NCBI GenBank assembly: GCA_014529385.2
Contig: CM043953.1
Span: forward strand, 66,379,872-66,443,871
Length of the DNA: 64,000 bases
Source of the DNA: Adiantum capillus-veneris
Lineage: Eukaryota > Streptophyta > Polypodiopsida > Polypodiales > Pteridaceae
Direction: 5' to 3'
Shown: positions 47,707 through 58,882 of the stretch, piece by piece
How the letters are laid out: every line of letters starts with the position of its first letter
How positions within the stretch are numbered: the first letter of the stretch is position 1
Program-made: the position numbers and the translations under genes
Notes under the pieces: generated by a model
The model's database searches: none
What the model saw: only the letters and a program-made list of their open reading frames with translations
Told to the model about the DNA's origin: nothing

Positions 47707-48983
47707 TTAGTTACAAGCTTTCACATTAATACATCGCGAAAAACCAATGTTTTCACACAGAAAGCTCTTTTCTTTTCTAGAACGAACAAAGTTTTCATTG
47801 ATTACAAAAACATATTGATTGGGCATGGTATATCTAAGATTAAGATACTCGCGAAGGTGACTCAGATTCCAGTCGTTATTCACCGAGATGTCATGCACTG
47901 CATTATTATGGAGGGATATTTGCAGATCAATTGATTCTCTAGAAGCAACATCAGAGTCTAGTGCCTCCTATTCTCCCTTCGTCAGCTTCCATCTTCTATA
48001 GGGAAAGACAATTGACAAGCTCTGCTTCGCAATATGGTATCTGCACACCACATTCTCAGCAACTACAGAGCACTTGCTTGTATCTCCCTGGTGGTTGACC
48101 ACCTTAGTCTACCATCCAACTGCAAGGAAACTGTTGATCGCACTTTCCCCTTTGCAAGTCCACATTGTTGGTGTCCTGTGAACACTCTGCAGTCAAAAGA
48201 TAAACACAAACACATGAAGGGACATAAACCAAGTTAGGGAAGCTTTATGGGAACCATAGGTGCACTTCATTGCTGAATACACATCCGCCTCAATTCTCCT
48301 TTTGGTTGTTGTGCTCAAGGCACTATCAGGCTTAGGCCATTCCGTACTCTGCAAGGCTGGTGGATGAACTGGAGAAAGATTACCATACCCAGTTTGCCTA
48401 GGCGTTACATAAGTATGGTTATAAAAAAAAATGTCCCATGAGACAAGCTCCACAGATGGACAACCAGCATAGAGCAGCTTGCCAAGGTCAATGTGGATGG
48501 CCTCAAAAGTTCCTGTGAAGGACTCTAATGGCTCCCGCTCTACCAAATCAGATGGGAATACATCTGCAAACATGAACAAGCAATGAAAGCCTTATAGACA
48601 TCAAAGCAATATATACAACACAAATACAAAATATACAATCTAAAAATTGACAGAGGAGTGAAATTACAGTTTGCAGGAAACCTCGATGGAGCCATTGTTG
48701 TCTCTAGCTTCAGTGGTGAAGCAACATACACATGTTGCACCTTTGCAAGATGCTTTCCATCATGGGTTTTCTTGAACTCCATGATCCTTCCCTTCCAATG
48801 GTGTGCTCGAGAAGCCATGTGTCTCCTTGAGACCTTGTGTGCACCTCTCAAGCTGGGCTGCATTGTCACCCACATCAATCGTTTGAACTTCATCCTCACC
48901 CAACATCTGTTGCCGTCTTGTACATTGCTGCATGAAATGGAGTATATGACACTCCTAGGTCGTCGAGTACCCGATGATGCCAT
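47707..48983 (-). pseudogene. Leftward transposon gene B, unknown function, spliced
   Basis: The best start is the ATG at 48983 (MASSGTRRPRSVIYS), with possible upstream exons to about 49193. Exon text includes GNRCWVRMKFKRLMWVTM, HHWKGRIMEFKKTHDGK and AKVQHVYVAS. An intron from 48667 to 48564 (GT...AG) joins in phase to VFPSDLVEREPLESFTG, then IHIDLGKLLYAGCPSVELVSWD. A second intron (48229 to 48176) joins in phase to a frame with two TAG codons and a tail DWNLSHLREYLNLRYTMPNQ, VFVINENF and SFLCENIG, ending at 47707. No domain recognised. Same direction and orientation as gene A, so both may come from one promoter near the right terminus. Confidence 0.5.
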
Positions 48984-49689
48984 GGACAATAGTGGCACAA
49001 CCTGCAGACAAACACTTATGATTAGAGATTGCACATCCACGTTCTCAGTTGTATAAAGAAAGCAAGATTCTTGATGGTACATCAGACGAAGGATGCCACT
49101 TACTGCTATACTGCTCCACCTGCTTGTTGGCTTAATTGGAAAGATAATGTTGCAAAACTTGAGAGGAAAGTAGATCCTCTCTAGAGAGCACAATGGAGAA
49201 GGAGCAGGAAACCTATTGAGGAAAGAAAGAGGGATGATCTAGAAAAAGAATATGCAGCAGATCTTCAGCTTTAGGTAGAGGTGTTTAGTGAGGCTCATGG
49301 ATAAATAGAGAACTTCAGCTTGAGGAGGGAAAGAAGGTTCAAACTTCTGCTGCAGAGCTTTTGGGAGGGAAAACTGAAAGTGAAGTGAAGAGAAGTGAGA
49401 GATGGTACAGTAGAGAGGGAGGGAGGGAATGATCAGCACGTTTTTGGAGGGACCCTTTTTTAGGAGAGAGGGGGGGAGAAATTGACAACCACTAGAGAGA
49501 GAAAGTATTGTTCTTTACTCAACTATTTAGAGAAAAGTTCATTTTTTTCAAATTATAAGAGATTTTCTCTTTGTATTTTGTAAAAGAGCACAAGTTTGAC
49601 CACTTACTTTTAGGACCTGCCATACCCACCATTTCAGTCCACATGGCATCCACCCATTTGCCCCTTCCATAATCTCCTTTTTAATCACA

Positions 49690-49730
49690 TGGCAAATAAA
49701 GAGGCCCCCTTAGACCCCATTCCCTTCCTA
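49690..49730 (-). repeat. Right terminal inverted repeat
   Basis: Inverted match to 40151-40191, ending CCCTTCCTA. Confidence 0.85.
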
Positions 49731-50324
49731 ATGTTTTGACAAATTTTGGTTCCAAACTCTGAAGTAAGCCTTGTATTGCAATAGGTCCCCTTTGGACCAA
49801 GAAAATTGTGATTGAAGTGTTGTTGTGTGTAAGAAATCGTGTACACATCATTTGCTAGCTTGACATAACTCCACCAATGTTTTAGTTTATGTTGAGACTT
49901 ATACAAGCAAGAGTCAAATGTACAAGTAATCCCTCGTGGACCTATCTCCTTTGCATGAAGTGATATTTTTCGTAAGAAATTATGTAAACATCATTTGCTA
50001 GCTTGACATAACTCCACCAAAGATTTAGTTTGTGTTGAGTCTTGTACAAGCAAGGAGATCGGTCCATGAGGGGATTTGGAGCAAGGTAGAGGTTCCAAAG
50101 GATCTAAAGAATTCTAGGTAACAAGTCAGCTTTCAAATTCCCATATATTGTTCATGTCCTTGAGGTGAAGAGCTCAGTACATGTTAAGCAACAAACTGGT
50201 GAGAGATCAAGTGAGTTGTTGGTCTACTAAAGAGAGTGTCAATCAAGCTAACTTTGAGCATCTATTGACTGTTCACAAAGAAGTAGTATTTGACACTTCA
50301 TCAGAATAGGATTTCACTATCCTT
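49731..50324. other. No gene; spaced direct repeat
   Basis: A segment of about 84 bp at 49838-49921 recurs at 49973-50057 with a few substitutions (shared TTTGCTAGCTTGACATAACT). No coding signal. Confidence 0.5.
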
Positions 50325-52480
50325 ATGGTTGAGAGAGCACCAAAGATGAACTATCATAGTGAGGGAAATGGGGTTGGTACCTCAAGGAAACTAGAAATCC
50401 CATCGCCCATGCAATTATATTACCATTACACTAATGGTAAAGGAGCCAAAATTTATGTGAATATCCATCATAGATGCTATGTTTGTGAAGACTTAGGAAA
50501 CGAGTTTTGAGAATGTAGACACTATTGACAATGGAGACTGATACATTGATGAGAAAGGGGTTTCCTTATCTTAGGACCAATTGTCTTGATCCCATAGATG
50601 CGATGGGTATGATTGGGACCAAGATAAATTTGATGGAGGAATAGAGAGACCTTCTCTAGAGAATGAATCAAGAGCTAGATTCATAGCCATGAAAGATCTT
50701 GTAGAGTGCTTGTGGATGATTCTAGAATGGGGTTATGCAAGCTGATGACTAAGGAAGGGAAAAACTATTACATCAAGGAAGATGTGAGTTTAGTAGACCT
50801 TATTACTGATATCATGCAGATATTCATGTATGCTTATCAATTCAAAAAAATGACTTATTTTGGTCGACAACAATGAATAATAATATGAATATATATATAT
50901 ATATGGATATGTGAGGGACATGGAAAAGCTTTTTTGTTCGGGAAAACCATTTTTTCATTTATTTGAATCAGATGTCCCATAAAAAGCCGATTGAGAAAGA
51001 GGTAAGTTTTATTAACAGAGTCATAGAGATTCCATCCCATGTATAGAGCACCCACAAGACAGGATTAGGAGCATCAAGAGTTACAAATCTTGTGATGAGA
51101 GAGAGTCACTTGTGAGAACCAGAGCCTATCATAGGTGGTTTTACAACCATTACATGGTCATCCATGCCACAACATACTGAGCGAGTAGTACCAGATGTGA
51201 CTACAAGAGAAGCCTTGAGAGCTACACCTAGAATGGAAGCACTTACTTATGAGGAAGATTTTAAAATATCTCTGTGAGTGATGAGATATGTTGATGAGTT
51301 GAGGCCCATGCGTCCATCACAAGTTGCAAAATGCATGGCATCAAAGTACAATGGCTCCGAGCATCCCCGTGCACATTTTGCATCATTTAAGCAGGTGTAT
51401 TATGAGCCAAGTATATTTTTCCACATTTAGTTTGAAGGTTTTAAATTGACCTTGGAAGGCAAAGCCCTTACCTGGTTCCAACCTTTGAAAAAGGAAGACT
51501 TTGGAAGCATAGAACTGCTATTGCAAGATTTTATAGAGTAGTTTTCCATGACAGGAATCAAGCACAATACAATTTCATAAATGCAATACATTGAAAGGTT
51601 CCCACTATGTGAGAAACCTCGGGGAAGACTACCAAGTAGTGTTGTTCATTGAGGGATTTAAGAACTAGCACTTTGAGAAGTATTTGCATTTGAAAAATTG
51701 TATGACTTTAGACGAGGTCACAAAAGAAGCTTTCCATCTGGTAGAAAACTACCAAATCTATGGGAAAGTATCACAATATGTGGATACTATCTTGAGATAT
51801 TCTCATTTGATAGCTAGTGGATCAAATACATTTTTTAGATTCTCATTTGATAGCTAATGGATCAAATACAATGAAGAAGACACCACTACCGCAGTTCCCC
51901 ATGAATATTGAATAGCCTTGCAGATGAGCTTGTGAGAAGAATGGGATAGAAGTTAAGAATCCAAAATTAGAGAGTACCACCATTGAGGCTTTACTTGACC
52001 TGTGGAGGAGACCACCCGAAACGGTAGTGCTCCATGTTACCACAACCATATCCTAAGTAGAAGTGGTGGACAAACCATACCACTCAAGAATGCTACTACA
52101 ATAGGGAAATAATGCCTTATTAATCTACCTCCCAATATGATCCTAACATGCCACTAAATCCTCAGTATCAAAATAAAGGACAAGCACTGCCACCACCAAG
52201 ATATGCATCAAGGCCAATAAATCCGCAGCAAGCTAGAGTGGAGAGGCCAAGACCAATGTTGGTCCATCAACCACCACTCCCAATTGAAGATCAGGCAACA
52301 GTGAGATGTGTGTATCCAGACCAATACCAGGAAGAGAATGCTCTAGTGCTATTACAATTGTAATACAAAGAGGAAAGCTACAGACCCCACCATGCATACG
52401 ACCCTTATCCATCAGGGATCATGGAGTCAAATGAGAAGGACGAGGTTATGAGACCATGGGGGATTGGATCATGCAACTCT
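50325..52480 (+). pseudogene. Ty3/gypsy gag remnant
   Basis: The clearest part is 51290-51600. One frame with a few stops reads VAKCMASKYNGSEHPRAHF, FEGFKLTLEGKALTWFQPL and IELLLQDFIE, the retrotransposon-gag capsid pattern (ALTWF followed by a W or F and the DFIExF motif). 51700-51860 continues with KLYDFRRGHK-like text and a 40-bp tandem duplication (51799-51877). 52100-52370 is a proline/glutamine-rich C-terminal part (RYASRPINPQQARVERPRP). The 50325-50510 frame with CYVC may be an N-terminal scrap. No protease or pol follows in this orientation; sequence from 52571 on belongs to an opposite-strand element. Confidence 0.6.
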
Positions 52481-52570
52481 CCACTCAACCATGCCATCTA
52501 GGCTCTTAGAAATCTAATAAAACACCCCTTGACCGCATGTTCGTCTTGGCCCTTGGCTCTAGCCCTTGGT

Positions 52571-53530
52571 CTAACATTACTCCCCCCTTAGAGAAGCGTT
52601 TTTGTCCTCAAAAATAGAAGTGGTGATATCTTCTTAAGAACACTAATGTTTTCCATGGTGGAATCCCTCAATTGGGCCACAACTATTCATTTCACCGATA
52701 CATAGTGTAGTAGGAGGTTCAACAAAACCAAGAAAAAAATCTTGATTTTCCAAGTTGTTGTCCCTTTGCAACTGCTTGTATCCAAAATTGGATGAATACA
52801 ATAGTGTGTAGACTCAATTTATAGCTCACTTGAGTACGTTTATTGAGTTACTACAACTAGGATGTGTCTAAATTCTTAATTACGTTTTAGAGTTTCTAAA
52901 AGTACTGAAACATGCAAGAATACCTCATCCTAACTTTCCATGAAAGTAACACGCTTGCTTAGGCCATCCCCACCAACCAAGTCCTTGACTTTCTCTCGTT
53001 TCTCAGTAATAGGAAACCTCATCAAAACTGGTGATCAAAGTTTAAAATCTTACAATAACATGTAGGTACTAAACCCAGCCACTACATGCGAACAAACTCC
53101 AAACTGAAAAGGTAATCGTTGTCAATTGGGTTGCTTCTCGCTACTGTATGCTCTTAGCATATCCTTTAGCACTAGGTTAATACTTACCAACTTCCCATTT
53201 TTCTTTAGATGAGTGGTAGTATGTATTATTGTTTTCTTCCCACCCATTTACAAACACTCCTCCAAAATGATTGATAAACATGGGTTCTCAATTAGTCACA
53301 AAATTGTGATGCAATCCATATAAGCTACACAGAGATTGGAATGAACCAACTTGGTTAAAGAGTGGACCTTGTTGAATAATCATACACAATTTAATCAATC
53401 TATCAAAAAACACCCATACCGAGTGCGCACCTTGTATGGTAGTTGGTAGATCCACACTACATTTCATAAAAACATTGCATCTATGGTGCAATATGCTTCT
53501 TAAGTTATGTTGTCCATGAGTTTTCATGCC
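52571..53530 (-). pseudogene. Ty3/gypsy integrase C-terminus and LTR start (minus strand)
   Basis: From 53530 leftward the frame shows MKTHGQHNL, SVDLPTTIQGAHSVWVFFDR (the DxxxxLP...SxWVxVDRLxK start of a gypsy integrase core), YGLHHNFVTN then EPMFINHF (the SDRDxxF region), and after shifts MLRAYSSEK and GFSTYMLL (the PYELLYG region). The last part, near 52600-52680, reads DSTMENISVLKKISPLLF then EDKNASLRGE and a stop, typical of a chromodomain-type tail (xATWExxxxL...EDK). A polypurine tract (52577-52590 in complement) and TGTTAG, a likely LTR start, follow at 52576. Broken by many stops. Confidence 0.65.
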
Positions 53531-53643
53531 GTTTCAAACAAGCATGTGTTAAACACTAGGGCCCATAACACCCAGTGTGCATGCATTCAACACAAACCTA
53601 TCTGGACCCGCATTTCCATGCGTAGAATTTCCACCATTACTAC

Positions 53644-53894
53644 TGTGCGCTCCTTGCCGCACTGTCGAAGCAAGGGACTTGCCAATACACCGTATGCGAG
53701 CCACAAACGGCTCCAAGCACACAACAAGCCTAAACTAGCAAGCTCAAGAAAACAAAGGGTGTGTCACTCACCGCTCTACGCTCGCCTTCGTGGTGGATTC
53801 CTCGCCGCGATGAAGAAGAAGCTGCAGTCGTGCCGCGCTCAACCGCTTCGCCGCCGTCGTGCCTTCGTAATGCTCGATCGCACACACACTCTCC

Positions 53895-53926
<32 letters not shown>

Positions 53927-54222
53927 AGGAGGTGAAGAAGAAGAAGAAGATGGAGATGGAGCAAGAGCACTCTTCAATTGCACAAATGAGAGAATGAGTA
54001 AAAATTAGGTTTAGTTGGCTTTTATAGGAGCTCACCCCATTCACACTTGGGTGCCCATGCTTAACCAACTAATCCCTTGAATGTCCAAGTTAAAGTGCGC
54101 CTCTCATCGACGATCACTCTACCTTTCCCTATTGGACCGACAAGCCCGGTACCTGACTCTACCAAATACATAATACGCGTCCATCGTAGGTGATGGGTGT
54201 CCGTGTGCCGTGAGGGTTAACA
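53644..54222 (-). repeat. 3' LTR (left copy)
   Basis: 579 bp; TG...CA ends. Contains CT and CA microsatellite tracts (53891-53926) that differ slightly in length from the other copy. Confidence 0.95.
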
Positions 54223-54234
54223 TGCCCCCCTTCC
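54223..54234 (-). promoter_or_regulatory. Polypurine tract
   Basis: Minus strand AGGAAGGGGGGCA-type run adjoining the 3' LTR. Confidence 0.85.
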
Positions 54235-55838
54235 TGATGTAGATTCCGTCCTCGGAAGCTATTGAGTTGAAGCTGGGTCGTCGAGGTGGAAGAGCATTTG
54301 AGATGAATGTCCTTAGCCTTCTTCAGTCACTGCAAAATCAAACAACATTGGCACAGTAATTGCATTCTCTTAAAAAGCATATGCAGTTTTAGGTAGACAA
54401 ATTGATTAGTCAAAGAATTTCAAACAATTTGTTAGCAATGAACATTAAATTGCAATGTAATCAAATGCATAAACAGATGTAAAGGCAAAAAATTAAACAA
54501 GTCTGGGGTCGCTAATTTGACGGTCGAAAAGCACTAGAGATCGAATATTAATACCATGGGTAAGCTTCTTAACTTTCTGTGGTCAATTAAGTTGTTTAAT
54601 CGCGAGAGCCAAGTATTCATGTTCGAGGGCTGACTAGAGGCTATATCTAGAAAACCTTGTAGTTAAGCTACCATAAAAGGAATTTCTCATGAAATCATCG
54701 CCTGACTGATTACTTTTTCTTTGACTCCCCAAAGTCTTTTCACATTGATTCAATTATGATGTGTGTGCTTATTTTGTATGCCTTGGGTTTTTTGCTTTTC
54801 AAGGAAAAGCGCCCACACTGGGAACCTCTAGGGCTCTAGTACCATAGGCGATACATGTGAGTGAAGTACCAAATCAAGCCGAGATTTCTCTTCCAGCTTA
54901 AAATTTTACATTGTGGCACTTTGATTTTTTGTTTGTTCATTTTTAGCATTTTAATTTTGTAACTTTGGGAGGTCATATAACACTGTTACATTCCCCAGGC
55001 TCATCACATTAGTAAACTCCCTTTATAATACTTAAGCTAAAGGTCACTAGGGTTAAGCCCACTAGAAAGCCCTAGTACATTTCATACAATGCTGCCTAAA
55101 TCGGATTAAGAACCTAAGTAACCATTGTTTATTAGGAAGGCATTCCCCATGGTATTAAGAGAAGATCTCTAACACCTAACTTGGTCAAACTAGCTTAGTC
55201 GGACTGCTTGATTTTTACACCTTAAACAAGTGATTATGACAAAACATTACATTGAATTAAATGTTGGATACTAAGCCAATGCGCTGAATAGTATGCTACC
55301 AATCACAATCAAAGCAGACAAACATGGATGTAAAAAAGATAAGGGCAATGCTAATGGACAAGAAACACCTGTTTGTGTTGATGGTCGCGCTTGATTTGAA
55401 GGTTCCATGAAGATCCAAATCCTATCAATAGCAACACGCTCCTGTACACACTATGAAACACAAACAATACCTCTAGGAGGCACATTAGTGGGAAAAGAGA
55501 TCTTTGCTAATCACTCAACTCTAAAACAGAAACACTCCTATCGTACTAATCTTACCTACCCTCCATCACTCAAGTGATGAGGATCAAAGGTGTTTTATGG
55601 CATAGGTTTTTGTTTCACTGTACCAGATGTGACATGTGTAGGTCTGAGTCAATGTTTTGACTTTTATTGTGCATAATCGTTTGCTAATTGCTCTTGCTCT
55701 TTATTTTTTGTTTTTTGTGAGTATAAAGCTTTATATGTACATTCCCTAAGATCGGAATTGAGAGGTCAGGGAAAAAGGTTGAGAGGGAAACAAATGAATG
55801 ATGGATGTCCACAAACACTCCCCCCTTCCTTGGGTAGA
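54235..55838. other. Non-coding 3' region of the LTR element
   Basis: About 1.6 kb between the protease-like gene and the polypurine tract. No coding frame or recognisable pol remnant on either strand. Confidence 0.5.
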
Positions 55839-57362
55839 TCATACCGTTTGAAATGAGCTTGTCACCCTTTGAAACCAATTGTTCCAGTTGGTAATAGGTG
55901 AGGATTTTTGCCAGTAGTTTTCTATTACCCTAGGTGCCTCGTCAAGTTGCAACGGTGGTAAGGTACTCTCCCAGGATCGAACCTGAAGTGGTTCATTAGG
56001 TGATTCTTGAACACTCGGAGGTGTGGATTCTTTTGTAGCTTCATGGAGGTCCACTACTATAGATGGAGGCTGTGTAGAAGCTTTTACCTCTATGGATGTA
56101 TTACAGGAGGAGCTAGAATCTTCATGGGACTCCCCCCTTCCTGAGCTAGGTGGAACAAATCGTTCTTTCTTTGGTACCCAAACTAGCTCGGGAGCGGGTG
56201 TGTAGCATTCTGTGATTTTTTCCTTTCCACGATCATTGATTCGTTTTGGAGCTACGGGATTGGGCTCACTTGGGTCAGGTGACAGGTAAGAGCACAATCT
56301 ACATTTTGGCACCCAGATTTGATCATTTCCTTGATAGTAGCCTTGGGCTTCCAATAGTCGTTTAGGGATCCATCGCAACATTTTCTTACTTTTCTTGGAG
56401 TGAGTGGTACGTTTCTTACAAGGCTTCTGTTTTTTTGCATCAACCATGCTCACTACAGAGGTTTTAGGGACCCACTTGTATGTTTTCTCTGTTATATTAG
56501 GATGGTTCTTGTGTGTCTCAAGCTTTCTTTCAACTACATCAGTTGAAGCTCTAGAGAGTTGGGCTATGGGGACGTATGGTTCAACCTCCTGGACATGCAA
56601 TGTCTTGGGTTTTATTTCCTTGGGCAATATCTGAGGGACTATGGCTTGAGTGGTAGGGCTAAGAGTTGGTTTTTGCGTTGTAACACCCCCAGTCCCCCAA
56701 TCAATAGTGCATTTGGTGGCTATCATCCACGTGCGGCCTAGGTTTATATTACCCTCCATAGTTCCAGTAGGCATGACCAAAAAGTCTTGAGCTACCACCC
56801 CATTGTCATAACTGACAGAAGTGTGCCAGAGTCCAAAAACCGCAGTTTTTTTCTTGTTGACACCCTTGACTTGGATAATACTCTCAGATAGAGGTGGCTT
56901 CCCTAACTGACACCACACCCCATAGGATAGCAGATTGTATTTAGCACCCGTGTCCAATAAGGCGTTATATAGCACTTTTCCATAGGCACTATTTAACTCA
57001 ATGGGGTATCGTAGAGGTGTGTCAGAGTCCAACCCATCCTCTTCGTGTGCTTCATTTGCATCAGGTTCCGAGCGAGTAGCTCTACCTAATGTTTCCATGA
57101 AACGGCTAAACATACTAGTACTAGGCTGTGGAGCTTCGGGAGGTGCATGGCCTTCTCTCTCAGTGTTTTGGGTAGGGTATGCTTCCATGATTTCTGAGTC
57201 GGAGGAGGAATCACTAGCGGCTATTTTAGGGTCTTGGGTGGTGCTACCTTGTGTCCCTGCTGAGGGTCTAGAGCTTATCGTGGATGGGTAATGGGTGTCC
57301 GTATGAACAGAGGCACCCTCAATATGCTCGTGTTCTAGCACCCGCCCAGAGCGTAAGTGCAT
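55839..57362 (-). CDS. Retropepsin-like aspartic protease protein (507 aa)
   Basis: Intact frame from ATG 57362 (MHLRSGRVLEHEH) to a stop at 55839. The N-terminal 120 residues are disordered and S/T/E-rich. A retropepsin domain lies at about residues 118-225, with YNALLDTGAKYNLLS (catalytic DTGA) and LGRTWMIATKCTIDW, the closing strand-helix of retroviral-type proteases. The rest is basic, low-complexity sequence with four W(V/I)PK motifs (YKWVPKT, LRWIPKR, IWVPKC, LVWVPKK) at roughly residues 300-405, then S/P-rich sequence and a C-terminal WNNWFQRV. It would be a protease or processing-competent structural protein of the element. No zinc knuckle or capsid pattern was seen, so a Gag role is unproven. 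Confidence 0.8.
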   Translation of the reverse strand: MHLRSGRVLEHEHIEGASVHTDTHYPSTISSRPSAGTQGSTTQDPKIAASDSSSDSEIMEAYPTQNTEREGHAPPEAPQPSTSMFSRFMETLGRATRSEPDANEAHEEDGLDSDTPLRYPIELNSAYGKVLYNALLDTGAKYNLLSYGVWCQLGKPPLSESIIQVKGVNKKKTAVFGLWHTSVSYDNGVVAQDFLVMPTGTMEGNINLGRTWMIATKCTIDWGTGGVTTQKPTLSPTTQAIVPQILPKEIKPKTLHVQEVEPYVPIAQLSRASTDVVERKLETHKNHPNITEKTYKWVPKTSVVSMVDAKKQKPCKKRTTHSKKSKKMLRWIPKRLLEAQGYYQGNDQIWVPKCRLCSYLSPDPSEPNPVAPKRINDRGKEKITECYTPAPELVWVPKKERFVPPSSGRGESHEDSSSSCNTSIEVKASTQPPSIVVDLHEATKESTPPSVQESPNEPLQVRSWESTLPPLQLDEAPRVIENYWQKSSPITNWNNWFQRVTSSFQTV

Positions 57363-57732
57363 GTGCTTTTGATACCCTAAGGTGTCAAAAAGCTGCTCTA
57401 GGAGGCCTTGTGACTAGTTTTTAGCGTGTTTTTTGTTTGTTTTTTTGCTAGATTTTTTAGAGCGTGTCGTGGAATGGGCCGTGTGATAGCTCAAAACGAG
57501 CGTATCGGTCAGAGGGTCGTGCCGTGCTTTACAGCCCTCCATTTGGTCACTCTATGCCCTCGGAATCCCTAAAACTGTCAATTTCCAGTAGGGAACTAGG
57601 CCCAAACTAGAAAGTCTAAGGGTGCAAGTGGGAAGAGAAAAGAGGAGAGTGGAGGACTTGTCCCACATGCTCTCATTCTCTCTTGAGGGAGTAGGGTATA
57701 TATATAAGAGTGAGTCTAGTATATATCATAAG

Positions 57733-58290
57733 ACTGAGGGCTTGGGCTTGGGCTTGGGCTTGGGCTTGGGAAAATGATCCCGATCCCAATCTATCTTTTA
57801 TACAAACCAACCCGTCCGTTTTAAGAGTCACGTTTTTTATTTTCGAAAAATTTCGCCGCCCGCTCACTCGCGTTTTTTTATTTCCGAATTTTTATTTTTT
57901 ATTTTTTATTTTTCATAAAATTTTTTTTTTGGGAGAAAAAATAAAAAACTTTTTTTTTTTTTAATGCAAAAAATGCAGAAATTGCAGAAAATTGCAGAAA
58001 TTGCAGGTATGGGCCTGAAGACTGAGGACTGAGGCCTGGGCCTGGGCTTGGGCTTGGGCTTGGGCTTGGGCTTGGGAAAATGATCCCGATCCCGATCTAT
58101 CTTTTATACAAACCAACCCGTCCGTTTTAAGAGTCACGTTTTTTATTTTCGAAAAATTTCGCCGCCCGCTCACTCGCGTTTTTTTATTTCCGAATTTTTA
58201 TTTTTTATTTTTTATTTTTCATAATTTTTTTTTTTTGAGAGAAAAAATAAAAAACTTTTTTTTTTTTTAATGCAAAAAATGCAGAAATTG
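57733..58290. repeat. Duplicated leader segment of about 250 bp with GGGCTT repeats
   Basis: 57733-57985 and 58022-58290 are near-identical: (GGGCTT)n, then ATGATCCCGATCCC, then long T-rich tracts. Frames with QAQAQA or FLQFLQ repeats are artefacts of these tracts. Confidence 0.85.
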
Positions 58291-58480
58291 CAGGTATGCA
58301 AAAAAAACGCAGAAATTGCAGAAAATGCACAAAAAACGCAGAAATTGCAGAAAATTGACAGAAATGCGGAAAATTGCAGAAATTGAAAACGCCGAACTTG
58401 AAAACGCAGAAATTGCAGAAATTGAAAAAACGCAGACAATAGCAGAAATTGAAACTTGACAGCAAATGCAGAAAACGCAA
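58291..58480. repeat. GCAGAAATT-type simple repeats
   Basis: Interspersed GCAGAAATTGCAGAAA units in the leader between primer site and gene. Confidence 0.75.
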
Positions 58481-58580
58481 AAAACAGAAATCTCCACACA
58501 CTCCTTCCCTGCCTTTCCTATGATAGAAATTGCACCATAAGGAAGCGTAAAGTGCTAACCGAGCTTAGTGTAGGGCATAT

Positions 58581-58597
58581 CCCCGGCAGCGGCGCCA
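58581..58597 (-). promoter_or_regulatory. Primer-binding site (tRNA-Asp type)
   Basis: Minus strand TGGCGCCGCTGCCGGGG, close to the tRNA-Asp-type site used by many plant Ty3/gypsy elements. Confidence 0.85.
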
Positions 58598-58601
58598 AAA
58601 A

Positions 58602-58851
58602 TGTGCGCTCCTTGCCGCACTGTCGAAGCAAGGGACTTGCCAATACACCGTATGCGAGCCACAAACGGCTCCAAGCACACAACAAGCCTAAACTAGCAAG
58701 CTCAAGAAAACAAAGGGTGTGTCACTCACCGCTCTACGCTCGCCTTCGTGGTGGATTCCTCGCCGCGATGAAGAAGAAGCTGCAGTCGTGCCGCGCTCAA
58801 CCGCTTCGCCGCCGTCGTGCCTTCGTAATGCTCGATCGCACACACACTCTC

Positions 58852-58882
<31 letters not shown>

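Larger units (their letters stand above)
40151..49730. mobile_element. DNA transposon carrying a histone H3-like gene
   Basis: The left end TAGGAAGGGAATGGGGT (40151) is matched by its reverse complement at 49730. The inverted repeat extends about 41 bp with four mismatches. If the outermost TA pairs are the target duplication, the repeat starts GGAAGGG. The 9.6-kb interior holds rightward genes (a DDE-like transposase and a coiled-coil histone-fold protein) and two leftward multi-exon genes, converging on a palindrome. I cannot place it in a named superfamily; the TA duplication and G-rich ends differ from hAT, CACTA and Mutator. All genes show scattered stops, so this copy is probably dead. 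Confidence 0.75.

Noticed and set aside
47707-47898. Possible ubiquitin-like domain at the end of gene B
   Set aside because: The fold guess rests on length and general pattern only; no signature residues could be confirmed.
53507-53997. Basic open frames repeated at 58456-58964
   Set aside because: Mostly within the two LTR copies of one element and microsatellite-derived at the end; not independent genes.
57673-58501. Frames with QAQAQA or phenylalanine-rich repeats
   Set aside because: Products of GGGCTT and GCAGAAATT simple repeats in an LTR-element leader.
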